From the NCBI GenBank assembly GCA_947475855.1, contig CANJPN010000091.1, positions 1-15,221 of the forward strand: DNA of 15,221 bases, given 5' to 3'. Position 1 is the stretch's first letter; every line of letters starts with the position of its first letter. The stretch is from Bradyrhizobiaceae bacterium (GTDB lineage Bacteria; Pseudomonadota; Alphaproteobacteria; Rhizobiales; Hyphomicrobiaceae). The notes below the pieces were generated by a model. That model saw only the letters and a list, made by a program, of their open reading frames with translations. It was not told the origin of the DNA and did no database searches. A program made the position numbers and the translations under genes. Shown piece by piece: positions 7,821-14,952 of this stretch.

Positions 7821-8858
7821 TCAGCTCTGACTGGCGGGACGTCCCACCTCGAAACGGCGAAGTACGAAGAATGTCGCGGCAATAGCGGCGCCCAAACATA
7901 GCACGTGATGCGCGGGCCGGTGCGCACCAGCCGATAGCCACGCCAAGATGCATAGCACCACGTTGAGCGCGAACACGTCGCGCGTCACTTCCGGCACTGT
8001 GAACCCGCCGGCAACGGCGCGCTGGTAGAAGTGGCTCCGATGCGCCTCGCTGACCCGCTCACCATTGACGAAACGGCGCACGAGCGTGATCGTCGCATCG
8101 GCGAGGTAGTAGAGACCCAGGATCAAGGCCGCGATGCGAAAGCCTGCCATCGCCAGCACGATCAATAACCAACCCATCAACGCACCGATAGGCAAACTTC
8201 CGACATCACCGAGGAAAAGCTTCGCCACATGCCGGTTGTAAGGCGCGAAACCGATGATCCCGCCAAGCAACGCCAGCAGGATCGGCATCAACATCGCCAG
8301 CTCGGGCACGATGCCGAACGCGCCAAGCAGCGCAAGGCAAGTCGCAAGCGGCACCACCTCGACGACCGTCATCCAGTCGATGCCGTCCATGAAGTTGGTG
8401 AGATTGGTGAACCAGACGAGGCCGAGCACAAGGCCTACGGCCTGCACCGGCTCAGGGATGAAAGGTAGGATCCGCGACGTGACGGGTAGCGTCTGCACGA
8501 GCAGTACCGCAACCGCAATCTGCAGACCGAGCCGCGGCAGCACAGGCAACGGGCGGATATCGTCGAGCGCACCGGTCACAGCGAGGGCAATGAGCGCGAC
8601 AATCAGATGGAACGACCATGGCTCACGAAAACCGGGCACGTCGACAAGCCAGCACAGGCCGACGATGACGACAATCATCGCAACGACGGCAATCCCACCT
8701 CCCTGTGGCGTAGGCGTCGTATGACTCGAACGGGCATTGGGACGCGCCAGCGCGTAGCGGACCAGCACCGGATGCAGCACGCGGATCAATAACGCGGTCG
8801 CGGCCGAAGTCACCAGAACGATCGCTGCTGCCAGAACCGGATCGAAATCGCCGACCAT
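7821..8858 (-). CDS. Polyprenyl-phosphate sugar-1-phosphate transferase (WecA/WbpL/WreU-like)
   Basis: Integral membrane enzyme of 345 residues in the MraY/WecA family (glycosyl transferase family 4 in Pfam). It would transfer a sugar-1-phosphate from a UDP-sugar to undecaprenyl phosphate, starting an O-antigen or other surface glycan. About ten hydrophobic segments are visible. Family motifs are intact: PTPQGGG (49-55), the aspartate pair DD (99-100) in GALDDIRPLP, NLTNFMDGID (152-161) with D158, FLGDVGS (215-221) with D218, and the C-terminal HRSHFYQR (273-280) typical of the WecA/WbpL branch rather than MraY. ATG 8858 is chosen because it has a GGAGAG Shine-Dalgarno just upstream; the in-frame ATG at 8921 would overlap the preceding gene by 17 bases. 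In this cluster QuiNAc-1-phosphate or FucNAc-1-phosphate is the likely donor moiety, but GlcNAc-1-phosphate cannot be excluded. Confidence 0.9.
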   Translation of the reverse strand: MVGDFDPVLAAAIVLVTSAATALLIRVLHPVLVRYALARPNARSSHTTPTPQGGGIAVVAMIVVIVGLCWLVDVPGFREPWSFHLIVALIALAVTGALDDIRPLPVLPRLGLQIAVAVLLVQTLPVTSRILPFIPEPVQAVGLVLGLVWFTNLTNFMDGIDWMTVVEVVPLATCLALLGAFGIVPELAMLMPILLALLGGIIGFAPYNRHVAKLFLGDVGSLPIGALMGWLLIVLAMAGFRIAALILGLYYLADATITLVRRFVNGERVSEAHRSHFYQRAVAGGFTVPEVTRDVFALNVVLCILAWLSAGAHRPAHHVLCLGAAIAATFFVLRRFEVGRPASQS

Positions 8859-8904
8859 GACTCTCCACTCCAGGGCGGACAAGGCGCCCGCCCCGTCCGC
8901 GCTA

Positions 8905-10053
8905 CTAGGCCCCGCCGGCAAGATCCATCATATCCAACAGCTCAGCGTTAACAGCGCGCACGTCGAACCGCCGCTCTGCTTTGCGTCGCGCTGCCTGACC
9001 CATCCAATTGATGTCATCGGGTCGCCGCAGGAAACTGTCGATGGCACTGCCCAGCGCGACCGCATCCTTCGGTGGCACGAGCACACCACTCACCCGCTCA
9101 TCGACGATCCCGCGGCAGCCCGCAATGTCACTGGTGATCGCGGGACGGCCACACGCCAATGCCTCGGCTACTCCCTGCGCGAAGCCCTCGCTATGCGAAG
9201 GCAGGACGAACACGTGGGTGGCTACAAGCAATGCGGGCGTGTCACCGGCCGATGCGAGCTCGATCTCCGCTGGAACCTTCGTCAGGTCGAACCCCGCCTG
9301 GCCTCCGGCATCCCCCAAACCACTCGTCGCCAGCACGAACCGCGCCTTGGGAACCCGCAGCTTGGTCCGCCGCGCTGCTTCAATGAATTCAAAGAGGCCC
9401 TTCGCCGGATCACGCGTCGCGATCATCGTGAACACGAGCCCCTCAGCCAGGTCCGGCATCGGTTTTGGGGCGAAGCGCACGAGATCCACGCCCGCCCCCG
9501 GTTGAACCACCACCGCCAATTCGGGCGGAACGGCCCCGAGTGTGCGAAGCGCCTCCTGATCCTCAGGATTGTAGACCACCAGCGCATCCGCATTCACAAG
9601 CGCGCGCCGAAGAAGCCATCGTTCTCCAAACGACAGCCGCTCACGGCTAGCGGCGCCAAGACCGGAAATCGACGGGGCGATGAGAACCGTGCGCGTAGTT
9701 TCGAGGCGGCGCGCAGCGATCGCGGCCATCACCATAGGCTTCAGCCCGATGCCGAGCACGACATTCGGCCCCCACCCAGTAAGCGAAACCCGCAACCTCG
9801 CGATGGCGCTTCGATCGGCGATAGCCCGCAAGCCGCCACGCTTCATCGGAAACTCGGCGTGCGATGCGCCGAGCAACTTCAATGCCTCGACGTCGGTTGG
9901 CTCGGCACGAGCAGACAGGGCCAGAATCTGATGGCCACGCTCGGCAATCGCTTTCAGCAGCGGGCCCCGATAACGCAGCAGGCAACCGGCATCGCCGGCC
10001 ACGATTGCGACTCGGCGGCGTGCAACAATTCCAGAGCGTCCCGCATCCGACAT
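8905..10053 (-). CDS. GT4-type glycosyltransferase, PglA/WbpT-like
   Basis: GT-B fold, retaining glycosyltransferase of 382 residues, expected at the inner face of the membrane and acting on the lipid-linked sugar made by its neighbour. The N-terminal acceptor half starts RRVAIVAGDAGCLLRYRGPL with a glycine-rich loop (19-30). The C-terminal half has the donor site VLPSHSEGFAQGVAEALACG (283-302), including the E-x7-E pair E289 and E297, followed by GRPAITSDIAGCRGIV. These are diagnostic for the GT4 family and resemble PglA-like enzymes. ATG 10053 lies one base after the TGA of the dehydratase gene, so the two are very likely translationally coupled; an in-frame start at 10218 would overlap that gene by 164 bases and adds no domain. 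Sugar specificity is unknown; it probably adds the second residue of the repeat unit or core-proximal primer. Confidence 0.88.
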   Translation of the reverse strand: MSDAGRSGIVARRRVAIVAGDAGCLLRYRGPLLKAIAERGHQILALSARAEPTDVEALKLLGASHAEFPMKRGGLRAIADRSAIARLRVSLTGWGPNVVLGIGLKPMVMAAIAARRLETTRTVLIAPSISGLGAASRERLSFGERWLLRRALVNADALVVYNPEDQEALRTLGAVPPELAVVVQPGAGVDLVRFAPKPMPDLAEGLVFTMIATRDPAKGLFEFIEAARRTKLRVPKARFVLATSGLGDAGGQAGFDLTKVPAEIELASAGDTPALLVATHVFVLPSHSEGFAQGVAEALACGRPAITSDIAGCRGIVDERVSGVLVPPKDAVALGSAIDSFLRRPDDINWMGQAARRKAERRFDVRAVNAELLDMMDLAGGA

Positions 10054-10054
10054 G

Positions 10055-12028
10055 TCAGTGCAGGGTCCGTGATGGCGGATCGGCCACCAGCAATTGCCCG
10101 GCCACCTCGGGCAACCCGCCGACGCGCGGCTGATACCCCTCGACGGTGCGCTGTAGCACCGCCTCGATCCCGGCAATCCCGCCAGAATCCATGGCCGAGC
10201 GTAGAACCGAGAATTCACGCTCCAGCCGCTCGGCCGAGAGGAACGGCTCGTTCGACTTCCGGATCAGCGGATGCGCCGTCGGCGTGGTATTCTCCCCGAT
10301 CAGCAGTTCTTCGTAGAGCTTCTCGCCGGGCCTGAGACCCACATACGAAACGAGAATATCTCCGTCTGGCGTTACGTCGTCGCGCACCTCCAGCCCCATC
10401 AGCCGGATCATCGATCGGGCGAGATCGTCGATCTTCACAGGCTCGCCCATATCGAGCACGAACACCTCGCCACCGGTCGCCATCCCTCCGGCCTGAAGCA
10501 CGAGGCTCGCAGCCTCGGGGATGGACATGAAATAGCGAACGACATCCTTGTGCGTGACCGTGACGGGACCTCCTGCCTGGATCTGCTTGCGAAACCGCCG
10601 GACGACCGAGCCCGAACTGTCGAGCACATTTCCGAAGCGCACCATCGTAAAAATGGTCCGGCACGACATGTCGGAGGCCTGCGCCTGGAGCACCAGCTCC
10701 GCCAGCCGCTTCGATGCGCCCATAATGTTGGTCGGCCGCACGGCCTTGTCGGTGGAAATGAGAACGAACCGCTCTACGCCGAGATCACGCGCTGCCTCCG
10801 CGACGACCGCCGTGCCGAAGGTATTGTTCGCTAGTCCCGCAACAGGATTCGCCTCGACGATGGGCACATGCTTGTAGGCCGCTGCATGGAAAATCGTCGC
10901 GACCGAATGACGCTCGATGGTGCCACGCACCAACGACCGATCGGCCACCGACCCCAACACCGGTACGATTTCCGGCCGGACGACACGATCGGGCAGAGAC
11001 GCGACCATGTCGGCAATCTCGATCTCGATTTCGTAAAGCGCCACCTCTGACACATCGAGCAGCACCAGGCGCGTCGGCTGTTGGCGCAGAATCTGGCGAA
11101 CGAGTTCGGAACCGATCGAACCGCCGGCGCCTGTGACGAGCACGGACTTGCCGCTGATCGCAAGCGCCAGGAGCGAGGGATCGGCAGGAACGGGATCCCG
11201 CCCCAGCAAATCCTCGACGTCTATCGGCCGGAGATCGCTCACCTCGGCCCGCCCTGTGGCGATGTCCTCCATATCCGGCAACGTCTTCACCCGGACGGGA
11301 AAGCGCTGTAGCCGCTTTAGAATCTCACGGCGCTCGCGCCGCCGGGCTTCAGGCACGGCCAGAATGACCTCGCGCACGCCTTCGCGCTCGATCAGCCGCT
11401 CGAGTTTCTCGGGTTTGTAGATTTTCACGCCTGCAGCATATTGACCCGAGAGCGAGGCGCTATCATCGAGAAATCCAACAACGCGTGCGTCGCCTCTACC
11501 GTGCAAACCATCCAGGAGCTGAACACCCGTGCGGCCGGCGCCGTAGATCACGACAGGCCGAGGCTCGCGCCCGGGCCCCAGAAGGGGCACACCGAACGAA
11601 CGCAAGACGCGCGCATAGATCTGGCGACTGATGAAGATGATGCCCCCACCAAGCAAAGGATACAGCGCCAGGATGACAGAGCGCGGTAGCCACTTGGCGT
11701 CGAACAAGAGGGCCAGCATGGCCCAGACCAGGACCGAAATGACGATGCATTTGACGAGCTTGCCGGACCCGCGGATCGTAATGTAGCGGGTGACGAGCTG
11801 ATAAAGGCCGAACCAGGCGAACGTCGCGACGCCCACCGCCGGCGCTGCCAGCATGAGCAGCAGACCCCACCTGTTGGGCGGGACGAAAAAGGTGCTGTAA
11901 CGCAGCGACATCGCCAGCCAGACAGCGAAAGTCAGCAGGACGAAATCGCTGGCCCCGAGGATGGCGCGCTTCCATGGACGCGGCAAATCCACGGCCCAAG
12001 CGCGCCAACGGACCAGCTCCCCAGCCAT
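10055..12028 (-). CDS. Membrane nucleotide-sugar 4,6-dehydratase (PglF/WbpM/CapD family)
   Basis: Inner-membrane polysaccharide biosynthesis protein of 657 residues that should convert UDP-GlcNAc to its 4-keto-6-deoxy form. Four hydrophobic segments occupy about residues 22-44, 55-78, 94-109 and 118-135. A CoA-binding-like Rossmann domain follows with GAGRTG (163-168), then the catalytic SDR domain with GAGGSIG (300-306), HAAAYKHVP (381-389), T426-D427-K428 in STDKAVRPTN, and MGASKR with M436 and K440. The T-D-K plus Met pattern, ten residues apart, is that of PglF and WbpM, where Met replaces the usual SDR Tyr. LRPGEK lies at 565-570. Length is normal for the membrane form. ATG 12028 is preferred over an in-frame GTG at 12205, because a promoter-like sequence lies between 12164 and 12191 and the extra 59 residues are not family-like. 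First gene of the cluster. Confidence 0.93.
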   Translation of the reverse strand: MAGELVRWRAWAVDLPRPWKRAILGASDFVLLTFAVWLAMSLRYSTFFVPPNRWGLLLMLAAPAVGVATFAWFGLYQLVTRYITIRGSGKLVKCIVISVLVWAMLALLFDAKWLPRSVILALYPLLGGGIIFISRQIYARVLRSFGVPLLGPGREPRPVVIYGAGRTGVQLLDGLHGRGDARVVGFLDDSASLSGQYAAGVKIYKPEKLERLIEREGVREVILAVPEARRRERREILKRLQRFPVRVKTLPDMEDIATGRAEVSDLRPIDVEDLLGRDPVPADPSLLALAISGKSVLVTGAGGSIGSELVRQILRQQPTRLVLLDVSEVALYEIEIEIADMVASLPDRVVRPEIVPVLGSVADRSLVRGTIERHSVATIFHAAAYKHVPIVEANPVAGLANNTFGTAVVAEAARDLGVERFVLISTDKAVRPTNIMGASKRLAELVLQAQASDMSCRTIFTMVRFGNVLDSSGSVVRRFRKQIQAGGPVTVTHKDVVRYFMSIPEAASLVLQAGGMATGGEVFVLDMGEPVKIDDLARSMIRLMGLEVRDDVTPDGDILVSYVGLRPGEKLYEELLIGENTTPTAHPLIRKSNEPFLSAERLEREFSVLRSAMDSGGIAGIEAVLQRTVEGYQPRVGGLPEVAGQLLVADPPSRTLH

Positions 12029-12163
12029 CGCCAGTTTGGCTTCCAAGTAATCCGCCTTTACCAATCGCCGACGCCCCAATTGCACCGGCCATATCGTTGG
12101 TCGTGCCGCTGCTGATCGATGCCCCACATTCGAAGCCCTACCATGCAGGCATGAGCGGGGAGA

Positions 12164-12191
12164 ACTATAGTGAAAATCCCGATCGCAACAA
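12164..12191 (-). promoter_or_regulatory. Candidate promoter of the polysaccharide cluster
   Basis: Reading the minus strand, TTGTTG (12191-12186) is followed by 16 bases and TATAGT (12169-12164). The -10 is one mismatch from consensus; the -35 keeps only TTG. It lies in the 200-base gap between the SH3-domain gene and the dehydratase and would give a leader of about 130 bases before the ATG at 12028. Its position makes the upstream GTG at 12205 unlikely to be used. Inference from sequence only. Confidence 0.35.
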
Positions 12192-12228
12192 GGCAGCTCG
12201 GGCACTTAACCTCTGAGAGTTCGCAACA

Positions 12229-12813
12229 TTATCGAACCACTTCACCCTTGTAGACGCCCCAAACCCGATGCTGCTGGATATACCCGCTGTAGCCGGCGAC
12301 GGTCACTAGACACCACCGGCCGTCGCACGACTTCACGTTGGCCAGCACTCCGGCCTCGACGTGGGCCAACGCCGCTGCGCTTTCGCTATCGGTACTCATC
12401 AATGGAACCTGAGTGCGTGCGGCACCGCCCTTGACCTCCCACGGCTCGATCAAAGCCGTTCGCCGGCCCGACAGAAGCGAGGCCAGCACCCAGCCCGTGC
12501 TACCTTCCGAGTCGCGAACGCGGAGCCATATGTCGGATGTTGCGATCACCTCGACAGGTAAGCCCGCCCGGCGATACACCCATTCGATGGCATGCTCGGG
12601 CCCCGGACCACGCCGCACGTTGACACGGTCGGACTTCAGACTGGCAAACCGAAGCGCTGACTGGCTGGCACCGGCAGGCGGCTGGCTTTGCGGCCGAACC
12701 GGAGCTTGCGCAAAAGCTACCGGCGAACCCGCAAGCACCATTGCGGCTGCCACCGCGATACACCCGGGCCGCACATGGGAAGCGGGTTCGCTTGAACGTA
12801 CCGGCTCGGACAT
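12229..12813 (-). CDS. Exported SH3-domain protein
   Basis: Periplasmic protein of 194 residues with bacterial SH3-like (SH3_4 type) repeats, likely a cell-wall or envelope-binding protein of unknown partner. The signal peptide has an unusually long polar n-region (residues 1-17), then a hydrophobic core and VAFAQ, with likely cleavage near 36. A proline/glutamine-rich linker (about 37-52) leads to the first SH3 unit at about 57-115, with VNVRRGPGPEH (64-74) and STGWVLASLLSGRR (105-118). A second, weaker unit spans about 132-190 with KSCDGRWCLVTVAGYSGYIQ (161-180), typical of SH3 proteins beside alphaproteobacterial housekeeping genes. Cysteines C163 and C168 could form a disulfide. ATG 12813 has an AGAGG 7 bases upstream. 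It is oriented like zapA and the polysaccharide genes, but gaps of about 200 bases on both sides suggest its own promoter. Function beyond domain type is unknown. Confidence 0.85.
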   Translation of the reverse strand: MSEPVRSSEPASHVRPGCIAVAAAMVLAGSPVAFAQAPVRPQSQPPAGASQSALRFASLKSDRVNVRRGPGPEHAIEWVYRRAGLPVEVIATSDIWLRVRDSEGSTGWVLASLLSGRRTALIEPWEVKGGAARTQVPLMSTDSESAAALAHVEAGVLANVKSCDGRWCLVTVAGYSGYIQQHRVWGVYKGEVVR

Positions 12814-12970
12814 CTACAGACCTCTGATGGGTGACTGCGACGGATCTAATCGATCGCGCGCCCAAGTTCAATTTTTCGAAGGTCTCTTCCATTCCAGTAT
12901 TCTGCTAAAACAGAGCGACCTGCCAACTTCACAATGATCAGCCCACCATGGCGACAATCCATGCATTCAC

Positions 12971-13013
12971 CCGGCAGATATCGACGTTTCCCGGTAATTC
13001 CAGAACCTGCCGG
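12971..13013 (-). other. Structured element after zapA, possible terminator or part of a small RNA
   Basis: Starting 11 bases after the zapA stop, the minus strand holds CCGGCAG (13013-13007) pairing perfectly with CTGCCGG (12977-12971). Between them a second, bulged stem pairs TTCTGG with CCGGGAA around the loop AATTA. No U-tract follows, so it is not a standard intrinsic terminator. It lies in a 211-base gene-free gap (12814-13024) between zapA and the SH3 gene. In many proteobacteria the 6S RNA gene lies directly downstream of zapA, so a small RNA here is conceivable, but I could not trace the 6S fold by eye. The rest of the gap shows no ORF or good promoter. Confidence 0.35.
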
Positions 13014-13024
13014 ATAATATGAGT

Positions 13025-13291
13025 TCAGTCCTCGGCACTGTTCCGCTTCTGCACTGTCGCGAGAAGCGTCTCCAACGCCTCTACCCGCGATCGTGCCTCC
13101 AGCATGTCGTCGGCAATCAACAGCGCCGACAACAGAAGCAGCCGGTCGTCGCCCACCTGGCCGTACTCGGACACCACCCCCTCTAGTTTTGCCCGAACGA
13201 TCTCCGACAATTCCCGAAGCCGGACATCCTCGCCCTCACCGCAGCTAAGTCTGTACATGCGGCCATTGAGAGATATCGCTGCCTCAGCCAT
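13025..13291 (-). CDS. zapA: Cell division protein ZapA
   Basis: FtsZ-ring-associated protein of 88 residues, cytosolic, that crosslinks and stabilises FtsZ filaments at midcell. The N-terminal strand-rich part reads ISLNGRMYRLSCGEGEDVRL (6-25), matching the ZapA pattern in which a beta hairpin precedes a Gly/Glu loop. It is followed by the helix LRELSEIVRAKLEGV and then the coiled-coil LLLLSALLIADDMLEARSRVEALETLL (about 51-77), used for dimerisation and tetramerisation. ATG 13291 is chosen because it gives the standard MAEAAISLNGR start; the in-frame ATG at 13354 would add 21 hydrophobic residues that look like a spurious signal sequence and do not suit a cytosolic division protein. A purine-rich GGTGGGGG precedes the start. 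It follows the small coiled-coil gene after 69 bases in the same orientation, probably as an operon, divergent from gap. Confidence 0.88.
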   Translation of the reverse strand: MAEAAISLNGRMYRLSCGEGEDVRLRELSEIVRAKLEGVVSEYGQVGDDRLLLLSALLIADDMLEARSRVEALETLLATVQKRNSAED

Positions 13292-13360
13292 CGCTGCCCC
13301 CACCGCAGCTATCAACAGGAATATGCAGCCCAGACAGATCGTTGAACGCGCCAACCAGCC

Positions 13361-13606
13361 TCAAGAGTCGCTATCCGGCAAACTGTCGAGAGCATCCAGC
13401 ACCCAGTCGATACGGTTCAGCACCTGCTCCTGGCGTGTCCGCAAAGACGCGACTTCTTCTCGCGCAGCAAGCAACTCGGCCCGCAGCCGCTCGCATTCCT
13501 GACGCCAACCGTCGAGCGTTTGCGGTTCTACGCGCGCAGTTGAACCTGACGGCGATTTTGCGCGCGCGCCCACCACCTTCTGCCGTTGAACTTTCATCTG
13601 CGCCAT
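13361..13606 (-). CDS. Small coiled-coil protein upstream of zapA
   Basis: Small cytosolic protein of 81 residues without a signal peptide. Residues 1-30 are basic and low in structure. Residues about 31-75 form a strong predicted coiled coil with heptad-spaced leucines in LDGWRQECERLRAELLA, then AREEVASLRTRQEQVLNRI, followed by a short acidic tail (PDSDS). Small coiled-coil genes, some annotated DUF4164, commonly sit directly before zapA in Hyphomicrobiales, which fits both position and size, but I cannot confirm the family from sequence alone. A role in the divisome alongside ZapA is an inference from neighbourhood only. The start at ATG 13606 has GAGG 10 bases upstream; ATG 13597 is an alternative. 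The gene lies divergent from gap across a 338-base region. Confidence 0.7.
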   Translation of the reverse strand: MAQMKVQRQKVVGARAKSPSGSTARVEPQTLDGWRQECERLRAELLAAREEVASLRTRQEQVLNRIDWVLDALDSLPDSDS

Positions 13607-13867
13607 CGACCCGCCGCCTCGCCGCCGATTGGAAATGAGAACCCCTGTCCAACAATCGAACGAATCTGGCGAAACGTTAATGACAGTCGGATTGACACGT
13701 CAACTCACCATCGCGTGCACACTGCGATCGCCCCCCGACAGGGTCGAAATCACACGTGTGTTGTTCACGCTACAGTGCATCCCACAATTGACAGCGAGGC
13801 CCGAGCGCAACATCTATGGCGCCGAATTCCGCGCCTGCTGCAAGCGGGCAAAGAACCTGCGGTCGTG

Positions 13868-13898
13868 ATACATCGTTCGCTTCGACTAGTTGCGATGT
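13868..13898 (+). promoter_or_regulatory. Inverted repeat in the gap leader
   Basis: TACATCG at 13868-13874 and CGATGTA at 13892-13898 are perfect 7-base inverted arms with a 17-base spacer, 46 bases upstream of the gap ATG. It could be a transcription-factor operator or, if transcribed, a leader hairpin. The regulator is not identifiable from sequence. Confidence 0.4.
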
Positions 13899-13932
13899 AA
13901 ACCCGCCGCACGAACGCGACAACCCGTTTCTC

Positions 13933-13937
13933 AGGAG
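13933..13937 (+). promoter_or_regulatory. Ribosome binding site of gap
   Basis: AGGAG, 7 bases before ATG 13945. It fixes the start of gap and rules out the longer in-frame ATG at 13816, whose product would carry 43 unrelated residues. Confidence 0.85.
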
Positions 13938-13944
13938 ACCAGAT

Positions 13945-14952
13945 ATGGCTGTGAAAGTGGCGATCAACGGCTTTGGCCGCATCGGACGTAACGTACTGCG
14001 CGCCATAGTAGAATCCGGCCGCAAGGATATCCAGGTCGTCGCGATCAATGACCTCGGCCCCGTCGAAACCAACGCCCACCTGCTACGCTATGACAGCGTC
14101 CACGGTCGCTTCCCCGGCGAAATAAAAGTCAGCGGCGACACGATCGATGTCGGCACCGGCCCGATCAAGGTAACCGCGATCAGGAATCCCGCCGACCTGC
14201 CGCATAAAGCGATGGGCGTGGAAATCGCGCTGGAATGCACCGGCATTTTCACGACGAAGGAAAAGGCCTCGGGCCATCTGGCCGCCGGCGCCAAGCGCGT
14301 GCTGGTCTCGGCTCCGGCCGACGATGTGGACCTGACCGTCGTTTACGGCGTCAACCACGACAAGCTCACCAAGAATCATATCGTCGTCTCGAACGCTTCG
14401 TGCACGACGAACTGCCTTGCTCCGGTCGCCAAGGTTCTCCATGACGCCGTGGGTATCGAGAAGGGCTTCATGACGACGATCCACTCCTACACGGGCGACC
14501 AGCCGACGCTCGACACGATGCACAAGGACTTGTATCGCGCCCGCGCAGCAGCACTGAACATGATCCCGACCTCGACAGGTGCGGCCAAGGCGGTCGGCCT
14601 CGTGCTTCCCGAGTTGAACGGTAAGCTCGATGGCGCGGCCATCCGTGTGCCGACGCCGAACGTCTCGGTCGTCGACCTCAAATTCGTTTCAAAGCGCGAG
14701 ACGACCAAGGAAGAGATCAACGCCGCGATCAAGGTCGCCGCGGGTCAGCAACTGAAGGGCATCCTCGGCTTCACCAACGAAGCCAACGTTTCCTGCGACT
14801 TCAACCACGACAGCCGCTCGTCCGTCTTCCACATGGATCAGACCAAGGTGATGGAAGGCAAGCTGGTGCGCGTCCTCTCCTGGTACGATAACGAATGGGG
14901 CTTCTCCAACCGCATGGCCGACACAGCCGTCGCCATGGGCAAGCTGCTCTGA
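13945..14952 (+). CDS. gap: Glyceraldehyde-3-phosphate dehydrogenase, type I
   Basis: Phosphorylating GAPDH of 335 residues, a cytosolic homotetramer converting glyceraldehyde 3-phosphate, NAD+ and phosphate to 1,3-bisphosphoglycerate in glycolysis and the reverse in gluconeogenesis. The Rossmann motif INGFGRIG lies at 7-14. D36 in AINDLG should bind the adenosine ribose and favours NAD over NADP. The catalytic loop SNASCTTNC puts the nucleophile at C153, with H180 in IHSYTGDQ. The phosphate-site motif is STGAAKAVG (210-218), and the C-terminal SWYDNEWGFSNRM (312-324) is the family signature. All residues are intact and length is normal. In alphaproteobacteria gap usually lies between tkt and pgk; here tkt is not upstream, and pgk could follow beyond the right edge. 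Regulation is probably through the inverted repeats in the 338-base upstream region. Confidence 0.97.
   Translation: MAVKVAINGFGRIGRNVLRAIVESGRKDIQVVAINDLGPVETNAHLLRYDSVHGRFPGEIKVSGDTIDVGTGPIKVTAIRNPADLPHKAMGVEIALECTGIFTTKEKASGHLAAGAKRVLVSAPADDVDLTVVYGVNHDKLTKNHIVVSNASCTTNCLAPVAKVLHDAVGIEKGFMTTIHSYTGDQPTLDTMHKDLYRARAAALNMIPTSTGAAKAVGLVLPELNGKLDGAAIRVPTPNVSVVDLKFVSKRETTKEEINAAIKVAAGQQLKGILGFTNEANVSCDFNHDSRSSVFHMDQTKVMEGKLVRVLSWYDNEWGFSNRMADTAVAMGKLL

Larger units (their letters stand above)
13607..13944. promoter_or_regulatory. Divergent control region between zapA operon and gap
   Basis: This 338-base gene-free stretch must contain the promoters for both directions. TTGAC-AC-GTCAA at 13692-13703 is a perfect short inverted repeat offering TTGACA on the plus strand and TTGACG on the minus strand. 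The minus-strand hexamer is followed after 18 bases by TAACGT, a poor -10. CACACGTGTG at 13751-13760 is a perfect 10-base palindrome, a possible operator. For gap, TTGACA at 13788-13793 is a perfect -35 with only weak -10s (ATCTAT at 13812-13817, 18-base spacing). Alternatively TTGTTC at 13761-13766 pairs with CACAAT at 13783-13788, spacing 16. Short in-frame stretches here lack coding character and ribosome binding sites. Confidence 0.45.

Noticed and set aside
8857..10335. 492-residue plus-strand frame opposite the GT4 gene
   Set aside because: The minus strand carries intact GT4 motifs, and the plus-strand product has no recognisable motif.
12898..12926. TTGGCA on the minus strand as a promoter for the SH3-domain gene
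   Set aside because: The hexamers 17 or 18 bases downstream (AGAATA, GAATAC) match the -10 consensus at only one or two positions.
13586..13900. Short overlapping plus-strand frames in the region upstream of gap
   Set aside because: No ribosome binding site, no domain, and overlap with the promoter region and the start of the coiled-coil gene.
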